A stretch of 42,632 nt of DNA from Lactiplantibacillus dongliensis (GTDB lineage: Bacteria; Bacillota; Bacilli; Lactobacillales; Lactobacillaceae). A program made the position numbers and the translations under genes. The stretch lies in NCBI RefSeq assembly GCF_005405105.1, contig NZ_BJDK01000032.1, forward strand, positions 1 to 42,632. Reading direction: 5' to 3'. Shown piece by piece: positions 17,815 to 26,045 of this stretch. The notes below the pieces were generated by a model. It was given only the letters and a program-made list of their open reading frames with translations, did no database searches and was not told where the DNA came from. Within the stretch, counting starts at the first letter, position 1; each line of letters starts with the position of its first letter.

Positions 17815-18537
17815 ATGGGTCAAGCAATGATTGATTTACAGCATCTAGCTAAGCAGTTTGGTCACCAAACTGTTCTAAAAGATATTAATTTAACTGTTAA
17901 TCCGGGTGAAATCGTGGGGCTGATTGGACCATCCGGGGCTGGTAAGTCAACAGTTATTAAGGTGGCTCTCGGGATGGAAGTTGCCAGTGGCGGTTCTGCC
18001 AAAGTCTTTGATACGACGATGCCGAACCGTGAGTTGCTTGGGCGTATCGGGTACATGGCGCAAACTGATGCGCTGTATGATGCCTTATCCGGCCGGGAAA
18101 ATTTAAAGTTTTATGGCTTAATGAAAGGACTCGCCAAGCGTGAGATTAACCGAGAAGTTGACTACGTGGCGAAAGTCGTGGATTTAACGGCCGACTTGAA
18201 TAAACGAGTTGCAGGCTATTCTGGTGGGATGATGCGGCGGCTATCCTTAGCAATCGCGTTAATGGGAAAGCCGGACTTATTGATTTTAGATGAACCCACC
18301 GTTGGGATTGATCCCGCATTGCGGCGACAGATTTGGGCTGAACTTGGTCGGATTCGAGATGAAGGCCGTAGTATTTTAATCACGACCCATGTGATGGATG
18401 AAGCTGAACTCTGTGATCGCGTGGCTTTGCTATTAGCTGGTAAAGTCATGGCACTCGACACACCAGCGGCCTTGAAACAACACTATCAAGTTGCGACGAT
18501 TGAAGATGTCTTTTTAAAGGCGGAGGGGGTTGACTAA
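17815..18537 (+). CDS. ABC transporter ATP-binding protein (ABC-2 type exporter)
   Basis: 240 residues from ATG 17815 (AGGGGG upstream). Complete nucleotide-binding domain: Walker A GPSGAGKS (~38), Q-loop YMAQTD (~81), signature SGGMMRR (~136), Walker B LLILDEP (~155), D-loop VGID, switch His in TTHVMDEAE. The MAQTDALYDALSGRENL pattern is that of drug or lipid ABC-2 exporters of the YbhF/CcmA group. It pairs with the permease whose ATG overlaps its stop by one base. Probably exports a toxic amphiphile; the substrate is unknown. Confidence 0.9.
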   Translation: MGQAMIDLQHLAKQFGHQTVLKDINLTVNPGEIVGLIGPSGAGKSTVIKVALGMEVASGGSAKVFDTTMPNRELLGRIGYMAQTDALYDALSGRENLKFYGLMKGLAKREINREVDYVAKVVDLTADLNKRVAGYSGGMMRRLSLAIALMGKPDLLILDEPTVGIDPALRRQIWAELGRIRDEGRSILITTHVMDEAELCDRVALLLAGKVMALDTPAALKQHYQVATIEDVFLKAEGVD

Positions 18538-19733
18538 TGCGAACTATTGGAATTATGAACCGGGTGCTAAAGGAGCTCTTCCGTGACAAACGGACGTTAG
18601 CTTTGATGTTTGTCGCCCCCATCTTAATCATGTTACTCATGAGTGTGATTTTTAACACCAATTCAGCAACTAATGTGACGGTTGGCACGGTTTCTGTGAG
18701 TCACAAGCTGAACCGACAAATGGCTGATATTAAGCATGTCACTGTTAAAAAATATAACACCCAAGGCGCCGCTAAAAAGGCGTTAGACAAAGAAACTATT
18801 GACGCCATTGTTAAGAAGAACGGTAGTAATTACAGCTTAACGTACGCGAATACCGACTCGACGAAGACGGCGACTGTAAAATTAGCGTTTAAGAATGCGT
18901 TGACGGCCACGAGTATTAATCAATTGAAGTCTGCTTTAAAGCAGAGTACGACAGCAACCGTTAAGCTGCGGGCTCAGCTCCAAGCCCTTCAAAAACAACA
19001 AGCGGTGGCCAAGGCTAAGGCTAGTGGTCAGGCGGTTGCGGCCCAACAAGCGGCTACCACGACTGCCACTAAGTCGACTAGTCAAAAGTCACCGAAGATT
19101 ACGAATCATTATGTGTATGGTGATCAGGATACTGGTTACTTCGCTAAGATGATGCCAATCTTAATGAGCTTCTTCGTGTTCTTCTTCGTCTTCCTGATTT
19201 CTGGGATGGCCTTATTAAAAGAACGGACCACTGGGACTTTGGATCGACTATTAGCGACGCCGGTTAGACGGTCTTCGATTGTCTTTGGCTACATGTTAAG
19301 TTATGGTATCTTAGCAGTTATTCAAACGATTCTAATCGTTGTCGTAACGGTCTGGTTACTGGGTACCGAAGTGGTTGGAAACATGGCGAGTGTGATTGTG
19401 ATCAACTTGATCTTAGCGTTAGTAGCGTTGGCCTTTGGAATCTTGTTGTCGACGTTTGCCAATTCTGAATTTCAAATGATGCAGTTTATACCATTGGTGA
19501 TTGTGCCACAAATCTTCTTTTCTGGGATCATTCCTTTGGATTCGATGGCCGCTTGGGTCAAGGATATCTCGTATATTATCCCCATCAAGTATGCGGGTGA
19601 TGCGGTTACCGATATTATCATGCGTGGGCGGTCCATCTTTGATTTAGGTTTTGATATTGGCATCTTGCTCATCTTCTTAGTTGTCTTGACGTTCCTCAAT
19701 ATTGTGGGGTTGAAACGTTATCGCAAAGTGTAA
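18537..19733 (+). CDS. ABC-2 type transporter permease
   Basis: 398 residues. One N-terminal helix (~20-40, FVAPILIMLLMSVIF), a long extracytoplasmic region of ~160 residues ending in an Ala/Gln/Lys-rich, likely coiled-coil stretch (LRAQLQALQKQQAVAKAKA), then five helices from ~205 on with the ABC-2 signature LKERTTGTLDRLLATPVRR in the coupling loop. The start overlaps the ATPase stop (TAATG), indicating translational coupling. With the ATPase it makes a dimeric exporter. Confidence 0.9.
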   Translation: MRTIGIMNRVLKELFRDKRTLALMFVAPILIMLLMSVIFNTNSATNVTVGTVSVSHKLNRQMADIKHVTVKKYNTQGAAKKALDKETIDAIVKKNGSNYSLTYANTDSTKTATVKLAFKNALTATSINQLKSALKQSTTATVKLRAQLQALQKQQAVAKAKASGQAVAAQQAATTTATKSTSQKSPKITNHYVYGDQDTGYFAKMMPILMSFFVFFFVFLISGMALLKERTTGTLDRLLATPVRRSSIVFGYMLSYGILAVIQTILIVVVTVWLLGTEVVGNMASVIVINLILALVALAFGILLSTFANSEFQMMQFIPLVIVPQIFFSGIIPLDSMAAWVKDISYIIPIKYAGDAVTDIIMRGRSIFDLGFDIGILLIFLVVLTFLNIVGLKRYRKV

Positions 19734-19759
19734 GGGCTTGAGCCTGATACAGCAGTAAG

Positions 19760-19788
19760 TTGGCGCAATTGACCGCTTAACGTATACT
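19760..19788 (+). promoter_or_regulatory. Promoter of the tetR gene
   Basis: TTGGCG, 17 bases, TATACT. The regulator thus has its own promoter in addition to possible read-through from the exporter genes. Confidence 0.5.
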
Positions 19789-19828
19789 AGAGAGGCAAGC
19801 TTTTGAAAAATGAACGTGGGGTACCAGA

Positions 19829-20482
19829 ATGCAAGTAAATAGTGTAGAAACTTTATTTAAAAAGACGCTGGCGAATTCGAAGTTATCCGCTAAGCAGCAG
19901 GCTGTCCTGCAAGTCAGCTTAACCTTATTTGCCGAACAAGGCTTTGATCGGACTAGCACAAGTGAGATTGCTAAGGCCGCCGGGGTCTCTGAAGGGACGG
20001 TCTTTAAACAATTCAAGACTAAGGAAGGCATCTTACAAGCAATCGTCAATCCGGTGCTGGCGCATGTCGTGCCAATGGTGGCGACGGAATTCTTAGATGA
20101 ATTGAAGACAAATGATTTGAATGATCTGGAGACTTTCTTGCAGTATGCCATTCAAGATCGAATGATGTTTGCGGTTGAGAATCGGCTACAAATCAAAGTC
20201 TTTGCGCAAGAAATGAGTCGCAATCCTAACATTGTGGCGACGTTATCTGCCAAGCTAGAGGCGATGGTGGCGGGCGAGTTAGGGACGGCGTTGCAGCGGT
20301 TTAAAGATCGCGGCGAGCTGGTTGATTGGCCCAATATGCGTATCGTGCGCTACTTAGTCGGCACAGTGGCCAGTTATGTGCTGCCCCAGATCTTCTTTGC
20401 ACCGACGGCTGATTTCGATGCCGCACAGGCCAGTCGTGACGCGTTGGATTTCTTGATGCATGGTTTGGCTCCTGCCAAGTAG
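19829..20482 (+). CDS. TetR-family repressor, probable regulator of the ABC exporter
   Basis: 217 residues. N-terminal HTH at ~25-70: TLFAEQGFDRTSTSEIAKAA, GVSEGTVFKQFKTKEGIL. The C-terminal ligand domain is all helical, with no further recognisable motif. It lies 95 bases after the permease, same strand. TetR-ABC-2 modules of this type commonly sense the exported compound, and the perfect palindrome at 17751 is the natural operator candidate. The gene itself has only a weak ribosome site (GGGG). Confidence 0.85.
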   Translation: MQVNSVETLFKKTLANSKLSAKQQAVLQVSLTLFAEQGFDRTSTSEIAKAAGVSEGTVFKQFKTKEGILQAIVNPVLAHVVPMVATEFLDELKTNDLNDLETFLQYAIQDRMMFAVENRLQIKVFAQEMSRNPNIVATLSAKLEAMVAGELGTALQRFKDRGELVDWPNMRIVRYLVGTVASYVLPQIFFAPTADFDAAQASRDALDFLMHGLAPAK

Positions 20483-20495
20483 GTTGAGCCGAAAA

Positions 20496-20530
20496 GGGCC
20501 AGCAACTGATTAACGGTTGTTAGCCTTTTT
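20496..20530 (+). terminator. Terminator after tetR
   Basis: Stem GGCCAGCAAC / GTTGTTAGCC with one mismatch, then T5. Confidence 0.65.
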
Positions 20531-20604
20531 CTTGATTGCTGCACTGATTTATCAAGTTGATTTAAACGAACCTAAAGCTATACTAATAGCTGGGGGGTGT
20601 TTTG

Positions 20605-21153
20605 ATGCGGCGCAAACTTAATGCTGGGTTGTTGGTGCTAGCCATCATTGTCTTGTTGTTGAGTTCAATTACGAAGCGGTCGAGTGCGGCCGTGACAACG
20701 ATGACGTTAGCGGATTTCCCAGTCAGCTGGCAACGGACTTGGTACCACTATGATGATAACGGCGCTTACGATACGGTGACCTTTAAGACGCATCAGTTCC
20801 GAGCTGTTGAACGCCAAAGCGGGACGACTTATCAACATCGATTGCAAGTTCATCAACGGGTCTTAGGTTTAAATCCTAGTCAACTGGTGCGTCACCCGAC
20901 GTGGGCCGTGGCACGGCAACGAGTGATGAGTGGCGTGAATTGGTTGAATGTCCGTAGTTGGAATCAACTGTTGGGAACTGGCTGGGATTTTAAAGTCAGT
21001 CAGCAGCGGTTAATGGGACAGTCGGTGACGATTCTCAGTCAGACTAGTAGCTGTGGGACTTGGGCGTATGAGCATTATTTCACGTCTCAACAGTTGGCTC
21101 GTCGTTACCATGATATGCACTTTCCAGGGGAAGTGTACGGCACATCTTATTAA
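20605..21153 (+). CDS. Small secreted protein of unknown function
   Basis: 182 residues, ATG 20605 after GGGGGGTG; a TTG at 20602 is the alternative. Signal peptide: MRRK, long hydrophobic core, cleavage likely after RSSAA. Mature part ~150 residues, Tyr/Trp/His/Gln-rich and basic, with one cysteine (SSCGTW). No anchor motif. The lineage probably carries several such short secreted proteins; I recognise no family. The next gene begins 19 bases on, so they may be one transcript. Confidence 0.65.
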   Translation: MRRKLNAGLLVLAIIVLLLSSITKRSSAAVTTMTLADFPVSWQRTWYHYDDNGAYDTVTFKTHQFRAVERQSGTTYQHRLQVHQRVLGLNPSQLVRHPTWAVARQRVMSGVNWLNVRSWNQLLGTGWDFKVSQQRLMGQSVTILSQTSSCGTWAYEHYFTSQQLARRYHDMHFPGEVYGTSY

Positions 21154-21172
21154 GTCAGCGTTAGTGAGGGGC

Positions 21173-21520
21173 ATGGTAGCCTTAAAGAGTATGTCTGGTT
21201 TTTTAAATGGAAAGCGTGGTTATGTGAAAATGATGGCTCAGATAATTAAAAAGGCGATGGCTGCGGCTAGTGGTTGGTTCAAGATTAGTCTCGGGTTTGC
21301 TATTCTCAGTATTCCGATTGACCTGTTAAGGGGGCACCCGATTTTAAATGGCTTGTGGCATGATTGGCTAGTCGCAAATACCGGGTTACGGTGGCAACTA
21401 CTGGGCGTTGTGTTAGCTGTGTTAGTGGTGGCTTGGCTAGGGTTGACGCTTATTTTTGCTTTAGGTTATGGGTTGGCTGCTTGGCTGAAGAAGCAGGATA
21501 AGGTTAAATCCTCCGATTAG
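21173..21520 (+). CDS. Small two-helix membrane protein
   Basis: About 115 residues if started at ATG 21173, where a GAGGGG lies too close; ATG 21191 or the double ATG at 21230-21240 are alternatives. The convincing part is the C-terminal ~95 residues: an amphipathic KKAMAAASGWFK stretch, helix 1 (ISLGFAILSIPIDLL), a loop with HDWLVANTGLRW, helix 2 (LLGVVLAVLVVAWLGLTLIF), charged tail KKQDKVK. Unknown function. It overlaps no other real gene and is followed at 48 bases by another tiny membrane protein. Confidence 0.5.
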   Translation: MVALKSMSGFLNGKRGYVKMMAQIIKKAMAAASGWFKISLGFAILSIPIDLLRGHPILNGLWHDWLVANTGLRWQLLGVVLAVLVVAWLGLTLIFALGYGLAAWLKKQDKVKSSD

Positions 21521-21568
21521 GTGATGTGTCAGTTTAGCGTTACACTGACGACCTAGGGAGTGATTGTG

Positions 21569-21688
21569 ATGCGTTTAAAACCATTGTTAAAAACAACTTT
21601 GACGGCGGGGTTACTTATTACCGCAATTTTAAATCTGTTTCACGCCGCTCAGCTAGTGAAACAGGCGCGACAAAAATCGGTAAAATGA
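21569..21688 (+). CDS. 39-residue single-helix membrane microprotein
   Basis: ATG 21569 preceded by GGGAG at 8 bases. It encodes MRLKPLLK, a hydrophobic helix (TLTAGLLITAILNLFHAA), then QLVKQARQKSVK and TGA. One helix with basic ends, and the stop lies at the edge of a strong terminator. Good start, stop and terminator placement argue that it is real. It may be a small regulator or partner of the membrane protein before it; no family known to me. Confidence 0.55.
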   Translation: MRLKPLLKTTLTAGLLITAILNLFHAAQLVKQARQKSVK

Positions 21689-21730
21689 ACAAAAATTGGG
21701 TTGACCATCTTGGTCGAGCCAATTTTTGTT
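21688..21730. terminator. Bidirectional-looking terminator after microprotein
   Basis: Outer arms AACAAAAATTGG / CCAATTTTTGTT, with an inner GACCA / TGGTC hairpin. Confidence 0.75.
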
Positions 21731-21744
21731 TACTTTAATTTTAT

Positions 21745-21764
21745 ATATGTTATTATCAACATAT
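21745..21764. promoter_or_regulatory. Operator of the ArsR/CDF operon
   Basis: ATATGTT-ATTATC-AACATAT: 7-base perfect arms, 6-base spacer, ending 15 bases before the regulator start. Size and AT-rich sequence suit SmtB/CzrA-type repressors; autoregulation is likely. Confidence 0.65.
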
Positions 21765-21778
21765 GAAAGGAGTAACAT

Positions 21779-22108
21779 ATGATGGCTAAACCAAAGTTAA
21801 TTCCGACACAGCAACTACAAGAGTCGGACCGAATCTTTAAATTACTCAGCAATCCGATTCGGTTACAGTTACTGTACGTCTTGGAACAACAGGCGCTCAA
21901 TGTGAGTGAACTCGGGGCATTGTTGAGCGTGGAACAATCGGTCGTCTCCCATCAATTAGCCTTACTGCGGCAACATCAGCTGGTGAGTGCGCACAAAGTG
22001 GGGAAGGCGAGTTATTATCAATTAGATGATCCGCATATTTTAGATGTGATTAATGAGATGTTAGCTCATGCGGATCATGTTATTCGGGGGGCGCGACATG
22101 GTGAATAA
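21779..22108 (+). CDS. ArsR/SmtB-family zinc-type sensor repressor (CzrA-like)
   Basis: 109 residues; AAAGGAG 6 bases before ATG 21779 (or ATG 21782). Winged [45 protein letters not shown]. The C-terminal helix reads [17 protein letters not shown]: the D-x-H-x10-H-x2-H ligand set of the alpha-5 zinc/cobalt site in CzrA and SmtB. No cysteine metal site is present, so it is a Zn/Co rather than an As/Cd sensor. It overlaps the CDF-like transporter by 11 bases, forming a metal-efflux operon under its own control. Confidence 0.85.
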   Translation: MMAKPKLIPTQQLQESDRIFKLLSNPIRLQLLYVLEQQALNVSELGALLSVEQSVVSHQLALLRQHQLVSAHKVGKASYYQLDDPHILDVINEMLAHADHVIRGARHGE

Positions 22109-22718
22109 GACAACTTTAGTGAAACAAAGTATGCGAACAGAGTATTTTTCAACGGGATGGATGGTTTTTGAATTTGCGGTCGGCTTAACCGCGGGACTAC
22201 AAGCGGGGTCGATTCTGTTGATTGCGTTTGGATTGGATAGCTTTTTGGAAATCATTGCTGGCGGGACACTGATTTGGCGCTTACGCAAAGAAGCACTGGG
22301 GGCACCGCAAGCTGAGATTGAACGCGCGGAACAACGGTCATCATTAGTTGTTGGGACGGTTCTGTTAGGGTTATCGGTTTATGTGACCGCAGTCTCTTTA
22401 TTTAACTTATTCACCCACCAAGTTGCCAACGAAAGTCCGATGGGGATGGCGATTGCGGTGGCGTCAGTAATTTTGATGCCGTTATTAGCCTTACGAAAAC
22501 GGCGCTTGGGGCAGGCGTTATCGTCACCAGCGTTAGTTGAAGATGGCATGTGCAATATTACATGTGCTTATATGGCAGGAACGGTGTTGATTGGCGCTGT
22601 GCTTACGAGTCTACTTAATTGGTGGTGGGCCGATTCGGTCGCAGCACTAGTCTTAGTCTATTTTATTGCCAGTGAAGGCTGGGAATCGTTCCAAACGGGT
22701 CGCGGTAAAAGTGAATAA
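22098..22718 (+). CDS. Cation diffusion facilitator-like metal efflux protein, short form
   Basis: 206 residues from ATG 22098. It shows the CDF transmembrane layout: helix 2 with [15 protein letters not shown] (SFGLDS-type metal site), a charged loop ([12 protein letters not shown] type), a [14 protein letters not shown] helix, then [19 protein letters not shown]. It ends right after the last helix, lacking the cytoplasmic ferredoxin-like C-terminal domain of ZitB/CzcD, as some short CDFs do. Translational coupling to the zinc-type ArsR repressor supports Zn2+ or Co2+ efflux. Confidence 0.8.
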   Translation: MVNKTTLVKQSMRTEYFSTGWMVFEFAVGLTAGLQAGSILLIAFGLDSFLEIIAGGTLIWRLRKEALGAPQAEIERAEQRSSLVVGTVLLGLSVYVTAVSLFNLFTHQVANESPMGMAIAVASVILMPLLALRKRRLGQALSSPALVEDGMCNITCAYMAGTVLIGAVLTSLLNWWWADSVAALVLVYFIASEGWESFQTGRGKSE

Positions 22719-22730
22719 AATGGCATAAAC

Positions 22731-22783
22731 ACTGATTTGACTGGAAAAATTGTGGATAACTTCCAGTCAAATCAGTGCTTTTT
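22731..22783 (+). terminator. Strong terminator after CDF gene
   Basis: Arms ACTGATTTGACTGGAA / TTCCAGTCAAATCAGT pair over 16 bases, followed by GC and T6. From 22784 to 23004 there is no gene; the bases are T- and G-rich with several GTGGATAA copies. Confidence 0.85.
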
Positions 22784-23004
22784 TAGTTGTCCACTGGTGG
22801 ATAACTTTTATTTTTGGTCTAGTTAATCACTTTGAGTGGGAAAACTGTGCGTAAGTTGGGGGATAAGTGCATAACTATGGGGATTTTGTTAGTTTAGGTT
22901 ATTAAATATTGGTAGGACTTTGGGGGTGATTGGGTGATTGGTCTGTTTTTTTGTTTTGGTGGATAAGTTTTGAGGGCTCTTTTTGCTAGTTTTAGTGCTG
23001 AAAC

Positions 23005-23117
23005 GTGTTCACTCGGACTGATGACTCCGCTTGCTACGCATCCAGCACTACTCGGAAGTTCGCCGAGTAATGCTGGATACTAGGCAATGCTCGCCATCAA
23101 CCCGTCCTCGTTCACAC
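23005..23117. repeat. Long imperfect foldback element before the ubiD-type gene
   Basis: Inner hairpin ATCCAGCA-C-TACTCGG (23040-23055) with CCGAGTA-A-TGCTGGAT (23063-23078). Outer arms starting GTGTTC...GGAC and ending GTCC...CACAC pair less well. The total fold is about 110 bp. It lacks the CTTAG/GTG-loop hairpin of the cloverleaf family, so it is listed separately. Confidence 0.55.
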
Positions 23118-23220
23118 TCTGTTATTCCATCCAAGAATAACAAACCCGCCGTTTTCGAATTGAACCCCAGCTCCCCAGACCGTATGCTAAGTATGTAAAT
23201 TTTAAAGGAGATGATCATTG

Positions 23221-24693
23221 ATGGCGGAACAACCATGGGACTTACGGCGGGTGTTGGCTGAGCTTAAGGCTGATCCTAAGCAATATCACGAAACCGATGT
23301 GTCCGTTGATCCCAATGCTGAACTTTCTGGAGTTTATCGCTACATTGGTGCCGGTGGTACGGTGCAGCGGCCAACGCAAGAAGGGCCAGCGATGATGTTT
23401 AATAACGTGAAAGGTTTTCCAGATACCCGGGTTTTAATGGGATTAATGGCGAGTCGGCGCCGGGTGGGTAAGATGTTTCATCATGATTACCAAACGTTAG
23501 GCCAATTCTTGAATGAGTCGGTTTCAAATCCAATCGCGCCGGTGACGGTCGCGGAGACTGATGCACCTGCACACGAAGTTATCCACAAAGCCACTGATGC
23601 TGACTTTGATATTCGGAAGTTAGTGGCAGCGCCAACCAATACGCCCCAAGATGCGGGGCCTTATATTACGGTCGGTGTTGTCTTTGGGTCAAATATGGAT
23701 AAATCCAAGAGTGACGTGACGATTCATCGGATGGTCTTAGAAGATAAGGATAAATTAGGGATCTATATCATGCCCGGTGGTCGGCATATCGGCGCGTTTG
23801 CCGCTGAATATGAAGCGGCTAACCAGCCAATGCCGATTACGATTAATATTGGGTTAGATCCGGCCGTGACCATTGGGGCGACTTTTGAGCCACCGACCAC
23901 GCCATTCGGGTATAACGAACTCGGTGTAGCCGGTGCGATTCGACAACAAGCGGTCCAATTAGTCGATGGGGTAACCGTCGATGAAAAGGCAATTGCGCGT
24001 TCTGAATATACGTTGGAAGGCTATATCATGCCAAACGAACGGATTCAAGAAGATATCAACACGCATACTGGCAAAGCCATGCCAGAATTTCCGGGTTATG
24101 ATGGCGATGCCAATCCGGCGTTACAAGTTATCAAAGTGACGGCCGTTACCCATCGCGAACATGCCATTATGCAAAGTGTGATCGGCCCTTCCGAAGAACA
24201 TGTCAGCATGGCTGGGATTCCGACTGAAGCCAGCATCTTGCAGTTAGTGGACCGTGCGATTCCTGGTAAAGTCTTAAATGTGTATAATCCGCCGGCTGGT
24301 GGTGGAAAGCTAATGACCATTATGCAGATTCATAAGGAAAATGAAGCCGATGAAGGGATTCAACGCCAAGCGGCCTTACTCGCGTTCTCAGCATTTAAAG
24401 AATTAAAGACCGTGATCTTAGTGGATGAAGATGTGGATATCTTCGATATGAATGATGTTATCTGGACGATGAATACGCGTTTTCAAGCGGATCAGGACTT
24501 AATCGTCTTACCTGGTATGCGGAATCATCCCTTAGACCCCTCCGAGCGGCCGCAATATGATCCTAAATCAATCCGCTTCCAAGGGATGAGTTCGAAGTTA
24601 GTTATCGATGGCACGGTGCCATTTGATATGAAAGACCAATTCGAACGGGCCCAATTTAAAGAAGTGCCGGATTGGGAAAAGTATTTAAAATAA
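23221..24693 (+). CDS. lpdC: UbiD-family decarboxylase, LpdC-like (gallate/protocatechuate decarboxylase subunit C)
   Basis: 490 residues, ATG 23221 with AAAGGAG 10 bases before (TTG 23218 is the alternative). Whole-length UbiD fold: MAEQPWDLRRVLAELK start, RVGKMFHHDYQTLGQ, TPQDAGPYITVGVV, DVTIHRM, PGGRHIGAF, FEPPTTPFGYNELG (prenylated-FMN binding region), RSEYTLEGYIMPNER with the conserved Glu residues, GPSEEH, and PPAGGGKLMTI. It closely fits L. plantarum LpdC, which turns gallate into pyrogallol during tannin breakdown and needs prenyl-FMN made by LpdB. LpdB and LpdD are not in the window; in L. plantarum they also lie apart. No tannase or gallate permease is adjacent here. Confidence 0.85.
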   Translation: MAEQPWDLRRVLAELKADPKQYHETDVSVDPNAELSGVYRYIGAGGTVQRPTQEGPAMMFNNVKGFPDTRVLMGLMASRRRVGKMFHHDYQTLGQFLNESVSNPIAPVTVAETDAPAHEVIHKATDADFDIRKLVAAPTNTPQDAGPYITVGVVFGSNMDKSKSDVTIHRMVLEDKDKLGIYIMPGGRHIGAFAAEYEAANQPMPITINIGLDPAVTIGATFEPPTTPFGYNELGVAGAIRQQAVQLVDGVTVDEKAIARSEYTLEGYIMPNERIQEDINTHTGKAMPEFPGYDGDANPALQVIKVTAVTHREHAIMQSVIGPSEEHVSMAGIPTEASILQLVDRAIPGKVLNVYNPPAGGGKLMTIMQIHKENEADEGIQRQAALLAFSAFKELKTVILVDEDVDIFDMNDVIWTMNTRFQADQDLIVLPGMRNHPLDPSERPQYDPKSIRFQGMSSKLVIDGTVPFDMKDQFERAQFKEVPDWEKYLK

Positions 24694-24778
24694 AGTGTAT
24701 TTTGAGTTGAACTGACTAGTGATGATCGCCAATACCGCCAGTTACGGGCATTAATTAGTCAAATTAACTAAATCAATT

Positions 24779-24825
24779 AAACAACAGTGCTGATGAGAAG
24801 AATTCATTGGGACTGTTGTTTTGTT
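24779..24825 (+). terminator. Terminator after lpdC
   Basis: AACAACAGT / ACTGTTGTT arms around a 22-base loop, with TTGTT after. The rest of 24694-24998 has no gene; a TATGCTTAAT stretch near 24950 may be the -10 region of the next gene. Confidence 0.6.
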
Positions 24826-24998
24826 AACTCAGTGATTTGTGCTTGCAAGTTCAGCGGATTATTAGAATTGGTCGCTACTGATCGTGATGGTTAACGAAGG
24901 CAAAGATTCACAAAAAAAGATTGCAATCGGTTACAATTGTCGTATGCTTAATAGTGAAAAGATTCACTTAGTCGAAAACCAGTTAGGGGATGCAAAAC

Positions 24999-25937
24999 AT
25001 GAATCGAGTAACGCAATTATTAGGAATCCAATATCCCATCGTCCAAGGGGCCATGCAAGAAGTTGCCACCGCTGAGTTAGCGGCGGCGGTCGCTAACGGT
25101 GGTGGCTTAGGCATTATTGCCGCTGGCGGAAAAACGGCTGAAGAGGTTCGGGCGGCCATCAAAAAGGCGCGTACCTTAACAGATAAGCCGTTTGCAGTTA
25201 ACTTAATGTTAATGGATCCGAATACGCCGGCGATTGTGAAAGTCATTATTGACGAAAAAGTACCGATTGTAACCACGGGGGCTGGCACGCCGAAGAACTA
25301 TATGGCGGACTTAAAAGCAGCCAATATCAAAGTTTTACCAGTAGTGCCGAATGTTAAAATTGCCAAGAAGATGGAAGCCCTCGGTTGCGATGCGGTGATT
25401 GCGGAAGGCATGGAAGGCGGCGGCCATATTGGGACGTTGACGTCGCAAGTCTTGTGGCCTCAAATTGCCGATGCCGTTTCGATTCCGCTGATTGCGGCTG
25501 GTGGGATTGGTGATGGTCGTGGGATGGTGAGTGCAATGGTGGCCGGTGCTGAAGGGGTTCAATGTGGGACATTATTCTCAATTGCCCAAGAAAGTCCGGT
25601 TGGCGATCAGTGGCGACAAGCCGTGGTTGAGGCTACGGATTCATCAACGGTTGTCGTTGGCAGCACGATTCGGGATGCCAGTCGGATGCTGATGAACCAT
25701 AAAGCCGAAGCATTGAGTGCGTTGGAAGCCCAGCCGGTGTCACGCGAGGCTTTTAATGATGCGATGAGTGTCGGCCTGCGGAGTGCCGTGTATGAAGATG
25801 ATGCAACTGATGGGGTCATCTTTAGTGGGGCGGTCGCGGGCTTGATCAAGGAAGCCAAGCCAGCCGCTGCGGTGATTCAGCAATTGATGACGGAAGCTGA
25901 AGCGATTATTAATCATCAAAAAATCGAATTGAGTTAA
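24999..25937 (+). CDS. FMN-dependent FabK/nitronate-monooxygenase-family protein
   Basis: 312 residues. ATG 24999 follows AGGGG at 9 bases and is preferred to ATG 24990. TIM-barrel: YPIVQGAM at the N-terminus, NGGGLGIIAAG, KPFAVNLML, EGMEGGGHIG with the active-site His, PLIAAGGIGDGRG, GAEGVQCGTLF (phosphate site). These are shared by enoyl-ACP reductase II (FabK) and nitronate monooxygenase; the HIGTLTSQVLWPQIADA sequence and length lean to FabK, but there are no other fab genes here. A FabK would reduce enoyl-ACP in fatty-acid synthesis; an NMO would detoxify nitronates. Monocistronic, with a clear terminator. Confidence 0.8.
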   Translation: MNRVTQLLGIQYPIVQGAMQEVATAELAAAVANGGGLGIIAAGGKTAEEVRAAIKKARTLTDKPFAVNLMLMDPNTPAIVKVIIDEKVPIVTTGAGTPKNYMADLKAANIKVLPVVPNVKIAKKMEALGCDAVIAEGMEGGGHIGTLTSQVLWPQIADAVSIPLIAAGGIGDGRGMVSAMVAGAEGVQCGTLFSIAQESPVGDQWRQAVVEATDSSTVVVGSTIRDASRMLMNHKAEALSALEAQPVSREAFNDAMSVGLRSAVYEDDATDGVIFSGAVAGLIKEAKPAAAVIQQLMTEAEAIINHQKIELS

Positions 25938-25945
25938 TTAGCTGA

Positions 25946-25972
25946 AGCGTCGATAAGAATCGACGCTTTTTT
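25946..25972 (+). terminator. Terminator after FabK/NMO-type gene
   Basis: Perfect AGCGTCGAT / ATCGACGCT stem, four-base loop, T6. Confidence 0.85.
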
Positions 25973-25984
25973 GAAGTCATTATA

Positions 25985-26015
25985 TACGTGAATTACGTAA
26001 ACTTCATGTTATACT
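25985..26015 (+). promoter_or_regulatory. Promoter and operator of the Fic toxin-antitoxin operon
   Basis: TACGT-GAATT-ACGTA inverted repeat (25985-25999) overlies the -35 area; TATACT at 26010-26015 is the -10. The layout suits repression by the HTH protein encoded just downstream. Confidence 0.5.
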
Positions 26016-26045
26016 AATGCTAAGGATCGAAGAGGGGGTCTCGAC

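Noticed and set aside
22784-23000. Several GTGGATAA copies resembling DnaA-box-like sequences
   Set aside because: Not near dnaA or other origin genes and not a proper DnaA-box cluster; only T/G-rich intergenic sequence.
24999-25937. Housekeeping fabK in a fatty-acid operon
   Set aside because: No other fab genes are adjacent and NMO-like function cannot be excluded, so no symbol is given.
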